Program-made: the position numbers and the translations under genes
In this document: positions 9,544 through 18,897 of the stretch, piece after piece
Layout: each line of letters begins with the position of its first letter
Numbering within the stretch: the first letter of the stretch is position 1
The notes under the pieces: generated by a model
What the model saw: the letters and a program-made list of their open reading frames with translations, nothing else
Databases searched by the model: none
What the model was told of the DNA's origin: nothing
From: Actinomycetota bacterium
GTDB taxonomy: Bacteria; Actinomycetota; Actinomycetes; S36-B12; UBA10799
Length of the DNA stretch: 64,000 bases
Reading direction: 5' to 3'
NCBI GenBank assembly: GCA_020637055.1
Contig: JACJWR010000002.1
Span: 682,001-746,000 of the forward strand

Positions 9544-11512
9544 CGGCGGCCGCCAAACGTTCGAGCGCGCCGATGGCAACGTCGCGCCGGGTGGTCAGCC
9601 ACAGCGGCGGCATCGATCGAAGCAGGGCAGCGCCGTACCCGGACCGGGCCAGCCTGGAGTCCAGGACCGCGACCACTCCCCTGTCGTGCGGGCTTCTGAT
9701 CAACCGTCCGGCCCCCTGCGCCAGCAACAGCGCCGCCTTGGGAACCGAAACTGAGACGAAACCGTTTCCGCCGCTGGCGGCGACCTTGTCGGCCCGCGCC
9801 TGCAGCAGCGGGTCGTCGGGGCGGGGGAAGGGGATCCGGTCGATGACCACGAGGATGCAGCTGTCGCCGGAAACATCCACTCCTTGCCAGAGCGACATCG
9901 TGCCGACCAGGACCGATGTCGGATCCTCGGCGAATCGTCGCACCAGCGGACCCACCGCATCGCCCCGGCGCTGCACGAGCACCTGTAGTTGCGGCGCATC
10001 CGCAAGGCGCTCCGCCGCGGCTTCCACACCCCGCCAACTCGAGTACAGCACCAATGAACGGCCACCGGCGGCCACCACCAGGTCGACCATCGCCGCCAAA
10101 GCCTCTGGTGACGGGCCATCTCGGCCGGGTCGGGGAAGATCCGCTGCCACATACAGAATCCCCTGCTTGGCGAAGTCGAAGGGCGAGCCGACGTCCACCG
10201 CACTCCAGCCCCCGGGCGAAGAGGAGTCGCGATCCTCGTCCAGCAGCCCCAAACCCCGGCCCACATATCCGAAATCCCCGCCGAGGGTCAACGTCGCGCT
10301 GGTGACGACCACACTGGACTCCGACAGCAATCCCGCGCGGAGCGGGCCGGCCATGCTCAGCGGCGCGACATAGAGCGCCGGGTAGCGCCCGAGCGATCCC
10401 CTCGACACCCAGACCACCGACTCATCGCCCGCGGCCAAGACGTCGGCAGCGGTGTCGTGGATATCCTCTACTGCGCTTCGTACCCGAGCCTTGCGCGCGG
10501 TGGCGTCCGGGTCGGATTCAGCGCCGGAGCCGGAGAGTTCGCTAAGCACGGCCGAGGTCGCATCGCGCACCGATGCCAGCGCGCTACGCAACGACTCCGG
10601 GAGTTCCTTGAGGCGCCCATCGAGGTTGAACAGGGCGTCGGAGAGGCCCGTTGCCGCCTGGTCCACCAACTCCGCGGACTCGACCGATACGAGCCGACGG
10701 GCGCCCGTCAGGGCACGAGTCACCTGATTCGGGCCGAGTTCGGAGGTGACCGCAGAGGTCGCTCGGTCCACCAATTCGTGACCCTCGTCGACGACGACCA
10801 CATCGTGGTCGGGCAGCAACGGGATCTGCTCCACCGCGTGCAGCGCCAGCAGCGCGTGGTTGGTCACCACGATGTCGGCCTCGGCCGCACGACTGCGGGC
10901 TGACTCGGCGAAACACTCAGTGCCGAAAGCACACTTCGCTGCCCCCACGCATTCCCGTGCGCTTACCGAGAAGGAACGCCACACGCGCGAGTCGATCTCA
11001 CCGAGTTCGTCTCGATCCCCCTCGACAGTCGTCTCAGACCATTCCCGCACCCGTGCGGCATCCGCCTCGAGGCGTCCCTGACCGGCCGCTCCGCCCGCCA
11101 AACCGGAGTCGAACTCGAGTTGATCGCCACCGGCATCGGCGGGATCGTTCAAGCGCTGCAGACACAGGTAGTTGGAGCGGCCTTTCAGCACGGCGAAGTC
11201 CACCGACTGCTCCCCCGCTTCGGTGAGCGCAGCGTTCACCGCCGGCAGGTCGCGGGACACAAGTTGATGCTGCAGTGCCAGGGTGGCCGTTGCCACCACA
11301 ACTGCTCCGCCACCGGCCTGGACATGGGATATGGCCGGCACCAGGTAGCCAACCGACTTGCCCGTTCCGGTGCCCGCCTGCACCAACGCGTGGGTGCCGT
11401 CGGACATCGCGTCGGCAACCACGTCCACCATCCGCTGCTGACCCTCGCGGGGCTCGCCGCCGATACCGGCGACCACCAGTTCCAGCAGCCGACGGGTTTC
11501 AGGCGTGGCCAT
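9521..11512 (-). CDS. DinG/XPD-family ATP-dependent DNA helicase
   Basis: 663 residues. Superfamily 2 helicase of the DinG/YoaA type, expected to unwind DNA 5'-3' and act on R-loops or repair intermediates. Walker A is QAGTGTGKS at about 45-53 and the Walker B box is VVDEGHEL. Four Cys consistent with an iron-sulfur cluster sit between them (NYLCLQ, then ECVGAAKCAFGTEC). Motif VI region reads QGAGRLIRSPHDRG. The ATG at 11512 lies inside the end of hflX (14-base overlap), so translation is probably coupled. The 3' end overlaps lexA on the opposite strand. Conserved position next to lexA in actinobacteria fits a repair role. Confidence 0.92.
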   Translation of the reverse strand: MATPETRRLLELVVAGIGGEPREGQQRMVDVVADAMSDGTHALVQAGTGTGKSVGYLVPAISHVQAGGGAVVVATATLALQHQLVSRDLPAVNAALTEAGEQSVDFAVLKGRSNYLCLQRLNDPADAGGDQLEFDSGLAGGAAGQGRLEADAARVREWSETTVEGDRDELGEIDSRVWRSFSVSARECVGAAKCAFGTECFAESARSRAAEADIVVTNHALLALHAVEQIPLLPDHDVVVVDEGHELVDRATSAVTSELGPNQVTRALTGARRLVSVESAELVDQAATGLSDALFNLDGRLKELPESLRSALASVRDATSAVLSELSGSGAESDPDATARKARVRSAVEDIHDTAADVLAAGDESVVWVSRGSLGRYPALYVAPLSMAGPLRAGLLSESSVVVTSATLTLGGDFGYVGRGLGLLDEDRDSSSPGGWSAVDVGSPFDFAKQGILYVAADLPRPGRDGPSPEALAAMVDLVVAAGGRSLVLYSSWRGVEAAAERLADAPQLQVLVQRRGDAVGPLVRRFAEDPTSVLVGTMSLWQGVDVSGDSCILVVIDRIPFPRPDDPLLQARADKVAASGGNGFVSVSVPKAALLLAQGAGRLIRSPHDRGVVAVLDSRLARSGYGAALLRSMPPLWLTTRRDVAIGALERLAAAATTGAAR

Positions 11513-12977
11513 CGGCCGGCCCTGCGGTCAACGCGTCGGCGACCTGGGCGATCTCGTCGGCGAGTTCGGGGCCCACCCAGCCGACGACGCGAGTACCAGT
11601 CCCCTCATGGGAGATGGACTCAACCTCCCCCTCGACGTGCACACGTGCCAGCAGGTCACCACGGTCGTAGGGCAGAAGCACATCGATCCTGGCCGACGGG
11701 TGGGGCAACGCCTGCTCCACCGCGGTGAGCACCGCCGCAGTCCCCTCCCCGGTGCGCGCCGAGGCGAGCACCACATGCGGCACCAGTCGCTGCATCCGGC
11801 GCACGACCTCCGGATCCGCGATGTCCACCTTGTTGAGCACCACCACCTCCGGATGGTCACCGACCCCGAGATCACTGAGCACGGAACGCACGGCCGCGAG
11901 TTGATCCTCAGGCGATTCGTCGGAGCCGTCCACAACATGGACGATCACGTCGGATTCGCCGACCTCCTCAAGCGTGGACCGGAATGCCTCCACGAGTTGG
12001 TGGGGCAGGTGGCGGACGAACCCCACCGTGTCGGACATCGTGACGGTCCGGCCGCCGGGTAGGTCGACCCGCCGAACCGTGGGATCCAGAGTCGCGAACA
12101 GGGCATCCTCGACCAGCACGTGTGCTCCGGTGAGTCGGTTCAGCAAACTGGACTTCCCGGCATTCGTATAGCCCGCGATCGCCACCGACGGGGTCTGGTG
12201 CCGACGTCGACTCGCCCGCTTGGTTGCTCGCACGGTCGACATCTGCGCGAGATCCCGGCGTAGCTTGGTCATTTGGGCACGGATCCGGCGTCGGTCGGTC
12301 TCGAGTTTGGTCTCACCCGGCCCCCGCGTGCCGACGCCGCCGGTGGCGCCGCCAGCCCGCCCGCCGGCCTGCCTGGACAGCGAGTCGCCCCAGCCTCGCA
12401 ACCTGGGCAGCAGGTACTCCATCTGAGCCAAGGACACCTGAGCCTTCCCCTCCCTGCTTCGGGCGTGTTGGGCGAAGATGTCGAGGATCAACCAGGTGCG
12501 ATCAACCACCTTCACCTTCACGATCGCCTCGAGTTGCCGCAGTTGGCCTGGAGTCAACTCCCCGTCGCAGATGACCGTGTCTGCATCGTTGGCCACAACC
12601 ACCTGGCGGAGTTCCGCGGCCTTGCCGGAACCGATGTAGGTGGCGGCATCGGGCTTCTTCCGACGTTGCACGAGTCCCTGCAGCACCTCTGATCCGGCCG
12701 TTTCAGCCAGCGCGGCCAATTCCCGCAGCGAACGTTCGGCATCGCTCCAGGAACCTTCGGTCCAGACCCCCACGAGCACCACCCGCTCAAGACGGATCTG
12801 GCGGTACTCGACCTCGGTGACATCCTGCAGTTCGGTCGAGAGGCCGGTAACCCGTCGAAGCGCATCTCGTTCGGCCAGGTGCAGGCTGCCATCGTCGTCC
12901 CCCGCGTCACCGGGTTCGTTCCCCGGGTCGGACTGAGTCCGCCATCGGTCGGTTCCGTCGTGCCGTCCTCCGGTCAC
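11499..12977 (-). CDS. hflX: Ribosome-associated GTPase HflX
   Basis: 492 residues. GTPase that binds the large ribosomal subunit and splits stalled ribosomes. The N-terminal glycine-rich domain includes the family signature (SLAQMEYLLPRL, GGVGTRGPGETKLETDRR). The G domain starts at AIAGYTNAGKSSLLNRL and contains DTVGFVRHLP and NKVD. An acidic N-terminal extension of about 35 residues precedes the conserved part. The GTG start overlaps the dapF stop by four bases (GTGA) and the 3' end overlaps the helicase gene by 14 bases, so dapF-hflX-helicase form one unit. Confidence 0.96.
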   Translation of the reverse strand: MTGGRHDGTDRWRTQSDPGNEPGDAGDDDGSLHLAERDALRRVTGLSTELQDVTEVEYRQIRLERVVLVGVWTEGSWSDAERSLRELAALAETAGSEVLQGLVQRRKKPDAATYIGSGKAAELRQVVVANDADTVICDGELTPGQLRQLEAIVKVKVVDRTWLILDIFAQHARSREGKAQVSLAQMEYLLPRLRGWGDSLSRQAGGRAGGATGGVGTRGPGETKLETDRRRIRAQMTKLRRDLAQMSTVRATKRASRRRHQTPSVAIAGYTNAGKSSLLNRLTGAHVLVEDALFATLDPTVRRVDLPGGRTVTMSDTVGFVRHLPHQLVEAFRSTLEEVGESDVIVHVVDGSDESPEDQLAAVRSVLSDLGVGDHPEVVVLNKVDIADPEVVRRMQRLVPHVVLASARTGEGTAAVLTAVEQALPHPSARIDVLLPYDRGDLLARVHVEGEVESISHEGTGTRVVGWVGPELADEIAQVADALTAGPADGHA

Positions 12978-13849
12978 GTGTACCGCTCCAGCCAGGCAGG
13001 AGTCATGGTGCCGTCGGCGACCAGTTCAGCCGGTCCAGTCAAGTGCACGGAACCCGCCGAGGTCTGCCGCACCTGCAGGGTCCCACCCGGCACATCCACT
13101 CTGATCGGCTCATGGTCATCAGCCAGGGAGGTACGCGCCGCGACGACCGCAGCCGCGCAGGCGCCGGTGCCGCATGACAGCGTCTCGGCCGACCCCCGCT
13201 CGTATACGCGCATCTGCAGGTGGCGGCGTGACGTGGAGAGCACTTCGACGAATTCGACGTTCGCACCCGCCGGGAAATCCTCACCCGACAGCGACGGCGC
13301 GGGGAGTTCGTCGGGGAGTGCGCCGAGGTCCTCCAACAGCACCACGGCGTGCGGATTGGGCAGGCCGACACCGACCGCCGGGAACGACACATCGCCGAGG
13401 GAGACCGCAGTGCGCTCCGGGTAGCCCTGCCACACGGCCGGTCCCATGTCGACCTCGATGTCGCCCTCTTCAGGCACGTGCAACACACGTGGGCCGCCAC
13501 GGGTGCCGACGGTGAGACGGCCGGGCTGCACCAGGCCGCGGGACACGAGGTAGCGTCCGAACACGCGGATGCCGTTGCCGCACATCTCGCTCACCGTGCC
13601 GTCGGCGTTCCAGTAGTCCATGAACCACTCCGGGCCGGTCGGCTCCGCAGCCACCTCCACCTCAGGTGCCTCGAACGCCCGCTCCGTCCGGACGACCCGG
13701 ATCACACCGTCGGCGCCGATGCCGAACCGCCGGTCGCACAGGGCGCGCACCAGGTCACCCGTCAGCGTCAGCGAACCCTCGTAGTCGCCGAGCAGCACGA
13801 AGTCGTTTCCCGTGCCCTCGCCCTTGGTGAACCGGAGTGTCGTCATCAC
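12974..13849 (-). CDS. dapF: Diaminopimelate epimerase
   Basis: About 291 residues. Converts LL- to meso-diaminopimelate for peptidoglycan and lysine. Both catalytic Cys blocks are visible: SEMCGNGIRVFGRY and LSCGTGACAAAV. The substrate loop TKGEGTGNDFV is at the N-terminus. Three in-frame starts (GTG 13852, GTG 13849, ATG 13846) lie in a row. A TAAAGT -10-like box overlapping the miaA stop ends six bases before 13849, so I favour 13849. It follows miaA with a 9-base gap and overlaps hflX by four bases. Confidence 0.96.
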   Translation of the reverse strand: MMTTLRFTKGEGTGNDFVLLGDYEGSLTLTGDLVRALCDRRFGIGADGVIRVVRTERAFEAPEVEVAAEPTGPEWFMDYWNADGTVSEMCGNGIRVFGRYLVSRGLVQPGRLTVGTRGGPRVLHVPEEGDIEVDMGPAVWQGYPERTAVSLGDVSFPAVGVGLPNPHAVVLLEDLGALPDELPAPSLSGEDFPAGANVEFVEVLSTSRRHLQMRVYERGSAETLSCGTGACAAAVVAARTSLADDHEPIRVDVPGGTLQVRQTSAGSVHLTGPAELVADGTMTPAWLERYT

Positions 13850-13858
13850 CACCCCACT

Positions 13859-14794
13859 TTAGTCTCGATCCGATGAGCCGAGGAATCGGCGCACGACCAC
13901 TTGTGCACGAGCGCCGAGGTCTCGATCGCCGATGTCGAGCCAATGGACCGATGCGTCCCGGCGGAACCACTTGTCCTGGCGTCGGGCGAACTTCCGCGTC
14001 GCCCGTATCGTCTGCGCTTTCGCCGTGGCCTCATCGACCTCTCCGGCGAGCATGGCGAGGATCTGCCGATAGCCGAGGGCTCGCGACGCGGTCGGACTGC
14101 CGGCGAGCCCGGGGAGTCCGATCACCTCAGCCACGAAACCCTCATCCCACATCCGCTCGACCCGGCGAGCCAAGGCCTCGTCCAGGGCCAGCCGGTCTCC
14201 GGCCAGACCGAGGGCGCAATAGCGGAAGTGCGGACTCGATGCGGGAAGCTCGGCGACGAACGGACCGCCGGTGAGTTCGATCACCTCGAGCGCCCGCACC
14301 AACCTGCGAGTGTTGGTCGGCAATATCTGCGCAGCGGCCGCCGGATCCGCAGCTGCCAACCGAGCGTGCAGGGAACCGGGACCCGAGCGATCGAGTTCGG
14401 TTTCGATTCGTGCCCGGATCTGCGGATCGTGGCCCGGGAACTCGAACTTCTCGAGCACGGCCCGGACGTAGAGCCCGGATCCGCCGACCAGGATCGGCAG
14501 GCGACCTCGGGCATGCACCTCCTCGATGGCCTGCCGGGCCAGTGTCTGGTACTCGGCGACGTTGGCGGCCTTGCGGATCGGCCAGATGTCCAGCAGGTGG
14601 TGGGGGATGCCCTGCCGTCGGGCCACCGGGAGTTTCGCGGTACCGATGTCCATCCCGCGGTACACCTGCATCGAGTCGGCATTGACCACTTCGCCGGAGA
14701 ACCGATGGGCGAGTTCCAGCGCGAGCGCGGACTTGCCGGTACCGGTGGCGCCGACCACGGCCACCACCGGGCGGAGTTCGGGGGTGCTATTCAC
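13859..14794 (-). CDS. miaA: tRNA dimethylallyltransferase MiaA
   Basis: 311 residues. Adds an isopentenyl group to A37 of tRNAs reading UNN codons; MiaB then thiomethylates the same base. The P-loop GATGTGKSALA is near the N-terminus, with DSMQVYRGMDIGTAK and the RDKWFRRD-type C-terminal stretch (KFARRQDKWFRRD). The GTG at 14794 lies inside the miaB end (8-base overlap) and gives the normal N-terminus; the frame is open to 14857 but the upstream part is miaB sequence in another frame. It is translationally coupled to miaB. Confidence 0.96.
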   Translation of the reverse strand: MNSTPELRPVVAVVGATGTGKSALALELAHRFSGEVVNADSMQVYRGMDIGTAKLPVARRQGIPHHLLDIWPIRKAANVAEYQTLARQAIEEVHARGRLPILVGGSGLYVRAVLEKFEFPGHDPQIRARIETELDRSGPGSLHARLAAADPAAAAQILPTNTRRLVRALEVIELTGGPFVAELPASSPHFRYCALGLAGDRLALDEALARRVERMWDEGFVAEVIGLPGLAGSPTASRALGYRQILAMLAGEVDEATAKAQTIRATRKFARRQDKWFRRDASVHWLDIGDRDLGARAQVVVRRFLGSSDRD

Positions 14795-16262
14795 GCATGG
14801 GCACCATGACCGGCATGCCGAGGGCGACGGCAGCCCCCGCGGATCGGTCGCGTTCATCGGCCGACGATGCTCCGCACGTGTCGCCTGCCACCCGTGCGCG
14901 CCGGACGAGCGAGACTCCCGCGTCCGCCACCAGGTGGTGGGGTGCGGCGTGAGTCACCCGGGCGGCCAGCAGGTCCCCGGGCTGTGGATCGAGATCGCCG
15001 CGGTCGAGGTGAACCAGACGGTTGTCCCGGGACCTGCCGGTCGCGCGGCTGGTGCGGGCGTCCTTCCGGCCGTCACCGGACGAGATGAGAACCTCGACCT
15101 GAGTGTCGAGCAACTTCCGGTTCTCTTCCCAGGCAACGTCGTCGGCCACCTTGACCAGCCGCTGGTAGCGGTCGCCGACGACCTCCGCAGGGACTTGCCC
15201 AGGCATCGTGGCTGCCGGTGTGCCCGGACGCTTGGAGTACTGGAAGGTGAAGGCCCCGGCGAAGCGGGCCTCGCGCACCGTCGCCACCGTGGCGTCGAAG
15301 TCGTCTTCAGTCTCACCGGGGAACCCGACGATGATGTCTGTGGTGATCGCGGCGTCAGGCATCGCCCGTCGCACCCGGTCGATGATCCCCAAGTAGCGTT
15401 CCCGCCGATACGAGCGGCGCATCCGGCGCAGCACGGCGTCCGATCCGGACTGCAGCGGCATGTGGAGATGAGGCATCACATTGTCCGTCGCGGCCATGGC
15501 ATCGATCACATCGTCGGTGAAGTCCCGCGGATGGGGACTGGTGAACCGAACCCGCTCAAGTCCGTCGACCTTGCCGCAGGCCCGCAGCAGGTCCGCGAAG
15601 GCCGTCGGCTGTCCGAACTCCACACCGTAGGCGTTGACGTTCTGGCCCAGCAGCGTCACTTCGGTGACACCCGATTCCACCAGGGCGCGCACCTCAGCGA
15701 GAATGTCCGGCGGGCGTCGATCCCTCTCTTTGCCGCGCAGCGCGGGCACGATGCAGAACGTGCAGGTGTTGTTGCACCCGACGCTGATGGACACCCACGC
15801 CGAATGCTCCGAATCACGTCGCGACGGCAGTGTCGAGGGAAAGGTCTCGAGCGCCTCCAGGATCTCGACCTGGGCTTCCCGGGCCACTCGCGCACGTTCC
15901 AGCAGGATCGGCAGTTGACCGATGTTGTGGGTGCCGAAGACGACATCCACCCACGGAGCTCGTCGGACGATCTCGCCACGGTCCTTCTGAGCCAGACAAC
16001 CCCCGACGGCGATCTGCAGTTCGGGATTGGCGTCCTTTGCCGGCCGCAGGTGCCCGAGGTTTCCGTAGAGCCTGTTGTCGGCGTTCTCCCGTACCGCACA
16101 GGTGTTGAAAACGATCAGATCGGGTGGCTCACCGGCCGCTGCGCGAACGTATCCGGCGACCTCCAGCAGACCCGCCATCCGCTCCGAATCGTGGACGTTC
16201 ATCTGGCAGCCCAGCGTGCGGAGTTCGTAGCGGCGTGGGCTGGTGCGGCTCATGACAGTCAT
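14787..16262 (-). CDS. miaB: tRNA-2-methylthio-N6-dimethylallyladenosine synthase MiaB
   Basis: 491 residues. Radical-SAM methylthiotransferase acting on A37 after MiaA. N-terminal UPF0004 domain with TLGCQMNVHDSERM, NTCAVREN and GGCLAQK supplying three Cys for one cluster. The radical-SAM triad CNNTCTFCIVP is near residue 160. A TRAM-like region follows, then an Ala/Arg-rich tail. ATG at 16262 or 16253 are both possible; a TAGACT -10 (16272-16277) ends nine bases before 16262. It is divergent from the LigB-like gene at 16327. Confidence 0.96.
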   Translation of the reverse strand: MTVMSRTSPRRYELRTLGCQMNVHDSERMAGLLEVAGYVRAAAGEPPDLIVFNTCAVRENADNRLYGNLGHLRPAKDANPELQIAVGGCLAQKDRGEIVRRAPWVDVVFGTHNIGQLPILLERARVAREAQVEILEALETFPSTLPSRRDSEHSAWVSISVGCNNTCTFCIVPALRGKERDRRPPDILAEVRALVESGVTEVTLLGQNVNAYGVEFGQPTAFADLLRACGKVDGLERVRFTSPHPRDFTDDVIDAMAATDNVMPHLHMPLQSGSDAVLRRMRRSYRRERYLGIIDRVRRAMPDAAITTDIIVGFPGETEDDFDATVATVREARFAGAFTFQYSKRPGTPAATMPGQVPAEVVGDRYQRLVKVADDVAWEENRKLLDTQVEVLISSGDGRKDARTSRATGRSRDNRLVHLDRGDLDPQPGDLLAARVTHAAPHHLVADAGVSLVRRARVAGDTCGASSADERDRSAGAAVALGMPVMVPMRE

Positions 16263-16271
16263 GGTGTGCGA

Positions 16272-16277
16272 AGTCTA
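16272..16277 (-). promoter_or_regulatory. Candidate -10 TAGACT for miaB
   Basis: Read on the minus strand, TAGACT ends nine bases before the ATG at 16262, giving a leader of two or three bases at most. It is back to back with the promoter of the LigB-like gene. Confidence 0.4.
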
Positions 16278-16313
16278 CGCGGTGCACCGGGGGCGCTGCG
16301 GACGTCGGACTCC

Positions 16314-16319
16314 TAGGCT
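16314..16319 (+). promoter_or_regulatory. -10 TAGGCT, leaderless promoter of LigB-like gene
   Basis: TAGGCT ends seven bases before the GTG at 16327, which decides that start over the earlier in-frame candidates at 16243 and 16255. Confidence 0.5.
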
Positions 16320-16326
16320 AGTGCGG

Positions 16327-17061
16327 GTGATCCCGGTGGTGTTCATCCCCAGCCCTCCCCTGCTCCTGCCGTCACTCAATCCGCATCCGCTTGCGATCCA
16401 TGACCGACTCAGGGACGTGGTGCTCGAGGCGTGCAAAGCATTGACATCCGCCGAGGAGGTGGTGGTCATCGGCGGTCCAAGCGTCGGCCAACGGCCCGAT
16501 CACACTGGGTATCCGACTGGCGTGACCCTCTACCCGCCCGACCTGCCGGGTTGTGAGGATCGATTCCAGGGTCGGCCACCTGGCGAGGGCGCGGAACTCC
16601 CGTTGTCACTCACAGTGGGTCGCTGGGCATTGCGCGCGGCGGGTCACCCACCGGAAGGTTCGCTCACCTTGGCCCTGGCCGCTGGGAGCCCAGCCGAAAT
16701 CCGCACTGGGCTGCAGTCCACCGACCAGGTGCGACTGGGACCGAGATCGGCACTCCTGGTCGTGGGCGACGGTACGGCTGGTCGTCACGAGAAGGCACCG
16801 CTCCATGTCGTGGCTGGTGCCGCCGAACTCGACGACCGGCTTGCGATGATGCTCGCCGACGCCGATCTCGGCGGAATCATGCGACTTCCCACCGAACTCG
16901 ACATCGAGTTCGGCCTGGATGGCCGTAGCGCATGGCAGGCGGCTGCGGTACTGCTGGCACAGTCGGGGGCTGCGGTTCGAAGCGCCAGGCTGTTGGACTA
17001 CAGCGACCCGCACCACGTGGCGTATTTCGTCGCCCGATGGGATGCCGAACTACCCGTCTGA
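16327..17061 (+). CDS. LigB-like (class III extradiol dioxygenase superfamily) protein, function unknown
   Basis: 244 residues. Resembles the actinobacterial family encoded beside miaA/miaB (Rv2728c in M. tuberculosis). Recognisable blocks are IPSPPLLLPSL at the N-terminus, EEVVVIGGPS, and GDGTAGRHEKAP near residue 150. The N-terminal block has Ser where catalytic LigB-type enzymes usually carry a metal-binding His, so enzymatic activity is doubtful. The start is set by the leaderless promoter at 16314. It is divergent from miaB and converges on recX across 66 bases in which I see no clear terminator. No function is assigned. Confidence 0.65.
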   Translation: MIPVVFIPSPPLLLPSLNPHPLAIHDRLRDVVLEACKALTSAEEVVVIGGPSVGQRPDHTGYPTGVTLYPPDLPGCEDRFQGRPPGEGAELPLSLTVGRWALRAAGHPPEGSLTLALAAGSPAEIRTGLQSTDQVRLGPRSALLVVGDGTAGRHEKAPLHVVAGAAELDDRLAMMLADADLGGIMRLPTELDIEFGLDGRSAWQAAAVLLAQSGAAVRSARLLDYSDPHHVAYFVARWDAELPV

Positions 17062-17127
17062 TCTGCCGGGTGACCCACACACGGCGGCAGCCAACGCCCG
17101 CCACGTGGCAAAAGGGGGGCATCAGGG

Positions 17128-17664
17128 TCACTCATCCCAGTCGATGTCGAGTCCTTCTTCTTCCAAAGCCTCTGCCATCGCCTTGGCGGCCACGTCTGCG
17201 GTGAAACCCTTGCGCATCAACATCCCCATGATGCGGCGTCGTCGGACCTGGTGGCCGAGGCCCCGAGTGGCCGCCGCCTTCTTGACCGCCAGTGCCAACG
17301 CTGCCGAGCGCTCATCCTCGTCGTCGATCAACTCAAGGGCGGCGTCGATGTCGCGTTGCTCAAGCCCTTTCCGCACGAGTTCGTAGCGAAGCGCACGGCG
17401 AGGGAGGTGACGGACGTGATGGCGCGATCGGACCCACGTGCGGGCGTATTCCGCGTCGTCGATGAGGTGGAGTTCGACGAAACGATCCAAACACGCCGTG
17501 GCGACGTGCGGCGGTATGCCCCGGGACAACAGCAACTCGGAGAGTTGCGCCCGGGTGCGCGGAGCTGCGTTCAGCGAGGCGAGGGCGAGGGCGCGGGCGG
17601 CGTCAGCCGGATCCACCTCCGGGCCGTCATCGCCGGATCGGTCGGCGGTGGCTTTGCGACGCAC
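17128..17664 (-). CDS. recX: Regulatory protein RecX
   Basis: 178 residues. Inhibits RecA filament growth. Three-helix repeats typical of RecX are visible: PRTRAQLSELLLSRGIP, HLIDDAEYARTWVRSR and LPRRALRYELVRKGL. A basic/acidic N-terminal extension of about 25 residues and an acidic C-terminus (EEEGLDIDWDE) flank them. The GTG start lies 18 bases after the recA stop, so it is co-transcribed with recA and SOS-controlled. Confidence 0.93.
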   Translation of the reverse strand: MRRKATADRSGDDGPEVDPADAARALALASLNAAPRTRAQLSELLLSRGIPPHVATACLDRFVELHLIDDAEYARTWVRSRHHVRHLPRRALRYELVRKGLEQRDIDAALELIDDEDERSAALALAVKKAAATRGLGHQVRRRRIMGMLMRKGFTADVAAKAMAEALEEEGLDIDWDE

Positions 17665-17682
17665 GGATTCTGCGAATCGTGC

Positions 17683-18897
17683 TCAGCGTGCCGCCGCACC
17701 GTTGGTCGCGGGCCGTGGCGCCGATGCGACCTGACGTGTGGACTTGGCACCTGCCGCCGGAGCCTTGGTCGGGGCGTCGCTCGGGGTCGGACGGGAACTG
17801 ACCGCGGCGGCCAGATCGTCGATGCTGGGCCCGACCGGCGTCTCAGCCGCGGCCTCCGGTGAGGGCTTGACTCCCACTCCGAGTTTCTCTTTGACCAGGC
17901 GTTCGATCTCGTCAGCCAGTTCGGGATTGTCGCGCAGGAAAGCCCGCGCATTCTCCTTGCCCTGGCCCAGCTGGTCGCCTTGGTAGGTGTACCAGGCCCC
18001 CGACTTCCGAATGAATCCTTGTTCGACCCCCATGTCGATGAGCCCACCTTCGCGGGAGATCCCGTTGCCATACAAGATGTCGAATTCCGCCTGCTTGAAC
18101 GGGGGTGCGAGTTTGTTCTTGACCACCTTCACGCGGGTTCGGTTGCCCACCGGGTCCGAACCCTCCTTCAACGTCTCGATCCTGCGCACATCCAACCGAA
18201 CCGAGGAGTAGAACTTCAGCGCACGGCCACCCGTGGTCGTCTCGGGGTTGCCGAACATCACGCCGATCTTCTCTCGCAACTGGTTGATGAAGATTGCGGT
18301 GGTTCCGGTGCCGCTCAGGGCACCCGTCAACTTGCGCAGCGCCTGGCTCATCAGCCGGGCCTGGAGTCCGACGTGACTGTCGCCCATCTCACCTTCGATC
18401 TCCGCTCGGGGCGTCAATGCCGCCACCGAGTCGATGACGATGATGTCCAGAGCACCGGAGCGCACCAGCATGTCGGTGATTTCCAGGGCCTGCTCGCCGG
18501 TATCCGGTTGGCTGACGAGAAGTTTGTCGATGTCGACCCCGAGCCGCGCAGCGTACTCCGGGTCAAGGGCATGCTCAGCGTCGATGAACGCCGCGATACC
18601 GCCGGCCGCCTGGGCGTTGGCAATCGCGTGCAGGGCGACGGTGGTCTTTCCGGACGACTCCGGCCCGTAAATCTCCACCACCCGGCCACGCGGCAGTCCG
18701 CCGATCCCGAGCGCGATGTCCAGGGCGATGGACCCGGTCCGGATGACGTCCACCGGCGGGCGCACATCGTCACCGAGCCGCATCACCGAACCCTTGCCGA
18801 ACGACTTCTCAATCGTCGCAAGAGCCGTCTCGAGCGCCGCCTCCCGATTGCTGGACCGGCCGGGGTTGCGAGGGGCGTTGCTGTTGCTGCTGGCCAT
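17683..18897 (-). CDS. recA: Recombinase RecA
   Basis: 404 residues. Forms filaments on single-stranded DNA, drives strand exchange and triggers LexA cleavage. Walker A GPESSGKT at 78-85, Walker B IIVIDSVAALTPRAEIEGEMGD, and the loop-2 region INQLREKIGVMFGNPETTTGG. It is about 50 residues longer than E. coli RecA because of an Ala/Pro/Thr-rich C-terminal tail. The ATG at 18897 matches family N-termini (MASSN...); the frame is open to 19137, but that extension is 5' leader. No intein is present. The promoter with an SOS box lies at 19134-19162, leaving a leader of about 230 bases. It is followed by recX. Confidence 0.98.
   Translation of the reverse strand: MASSNSNAPRNPGRSSNREAALETALATIEKSFGKGSVMRLGDDVRPPVDVIRTGSIALDIALGIGGLPRGRVVEIYGPESSGKTTVALHAIANAQAAGGIAAFIDAEHALDPEYAARLGVDIDKLLVSQPDTGEQALEITDMLVRSGALDIIVIDSVAALTPRAEIEGEMGDSHVGLQARLMSQALRKLTGALSGTGTTAIFINQLREKIGVMFGNPETTTGGRALKFYSSVRLDVRRIETLKEGSDPVGNRTRVKVVKNKLAPPFKQAEFDILYGNGISREGGLIDMGVEQGFIRKSGAWYTYQGDQLGQGKENARAFLRDNPELADEIERLVKEKLGVGVKPSPEAAAETPVGPSIDDLAAAVSSRPTPSDAPTKAPAAGAKSTRQVASAPRPATNGAAAR

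Noticed and set aside
17062..17131. GTGACCC (17070) and GGGTCAC (17125) as a terminator between the LigB-like gene and recX
   Set aside because: The 48-base loop makes a stable terminator unlikely, and the right arm overlaps the recX coding end.
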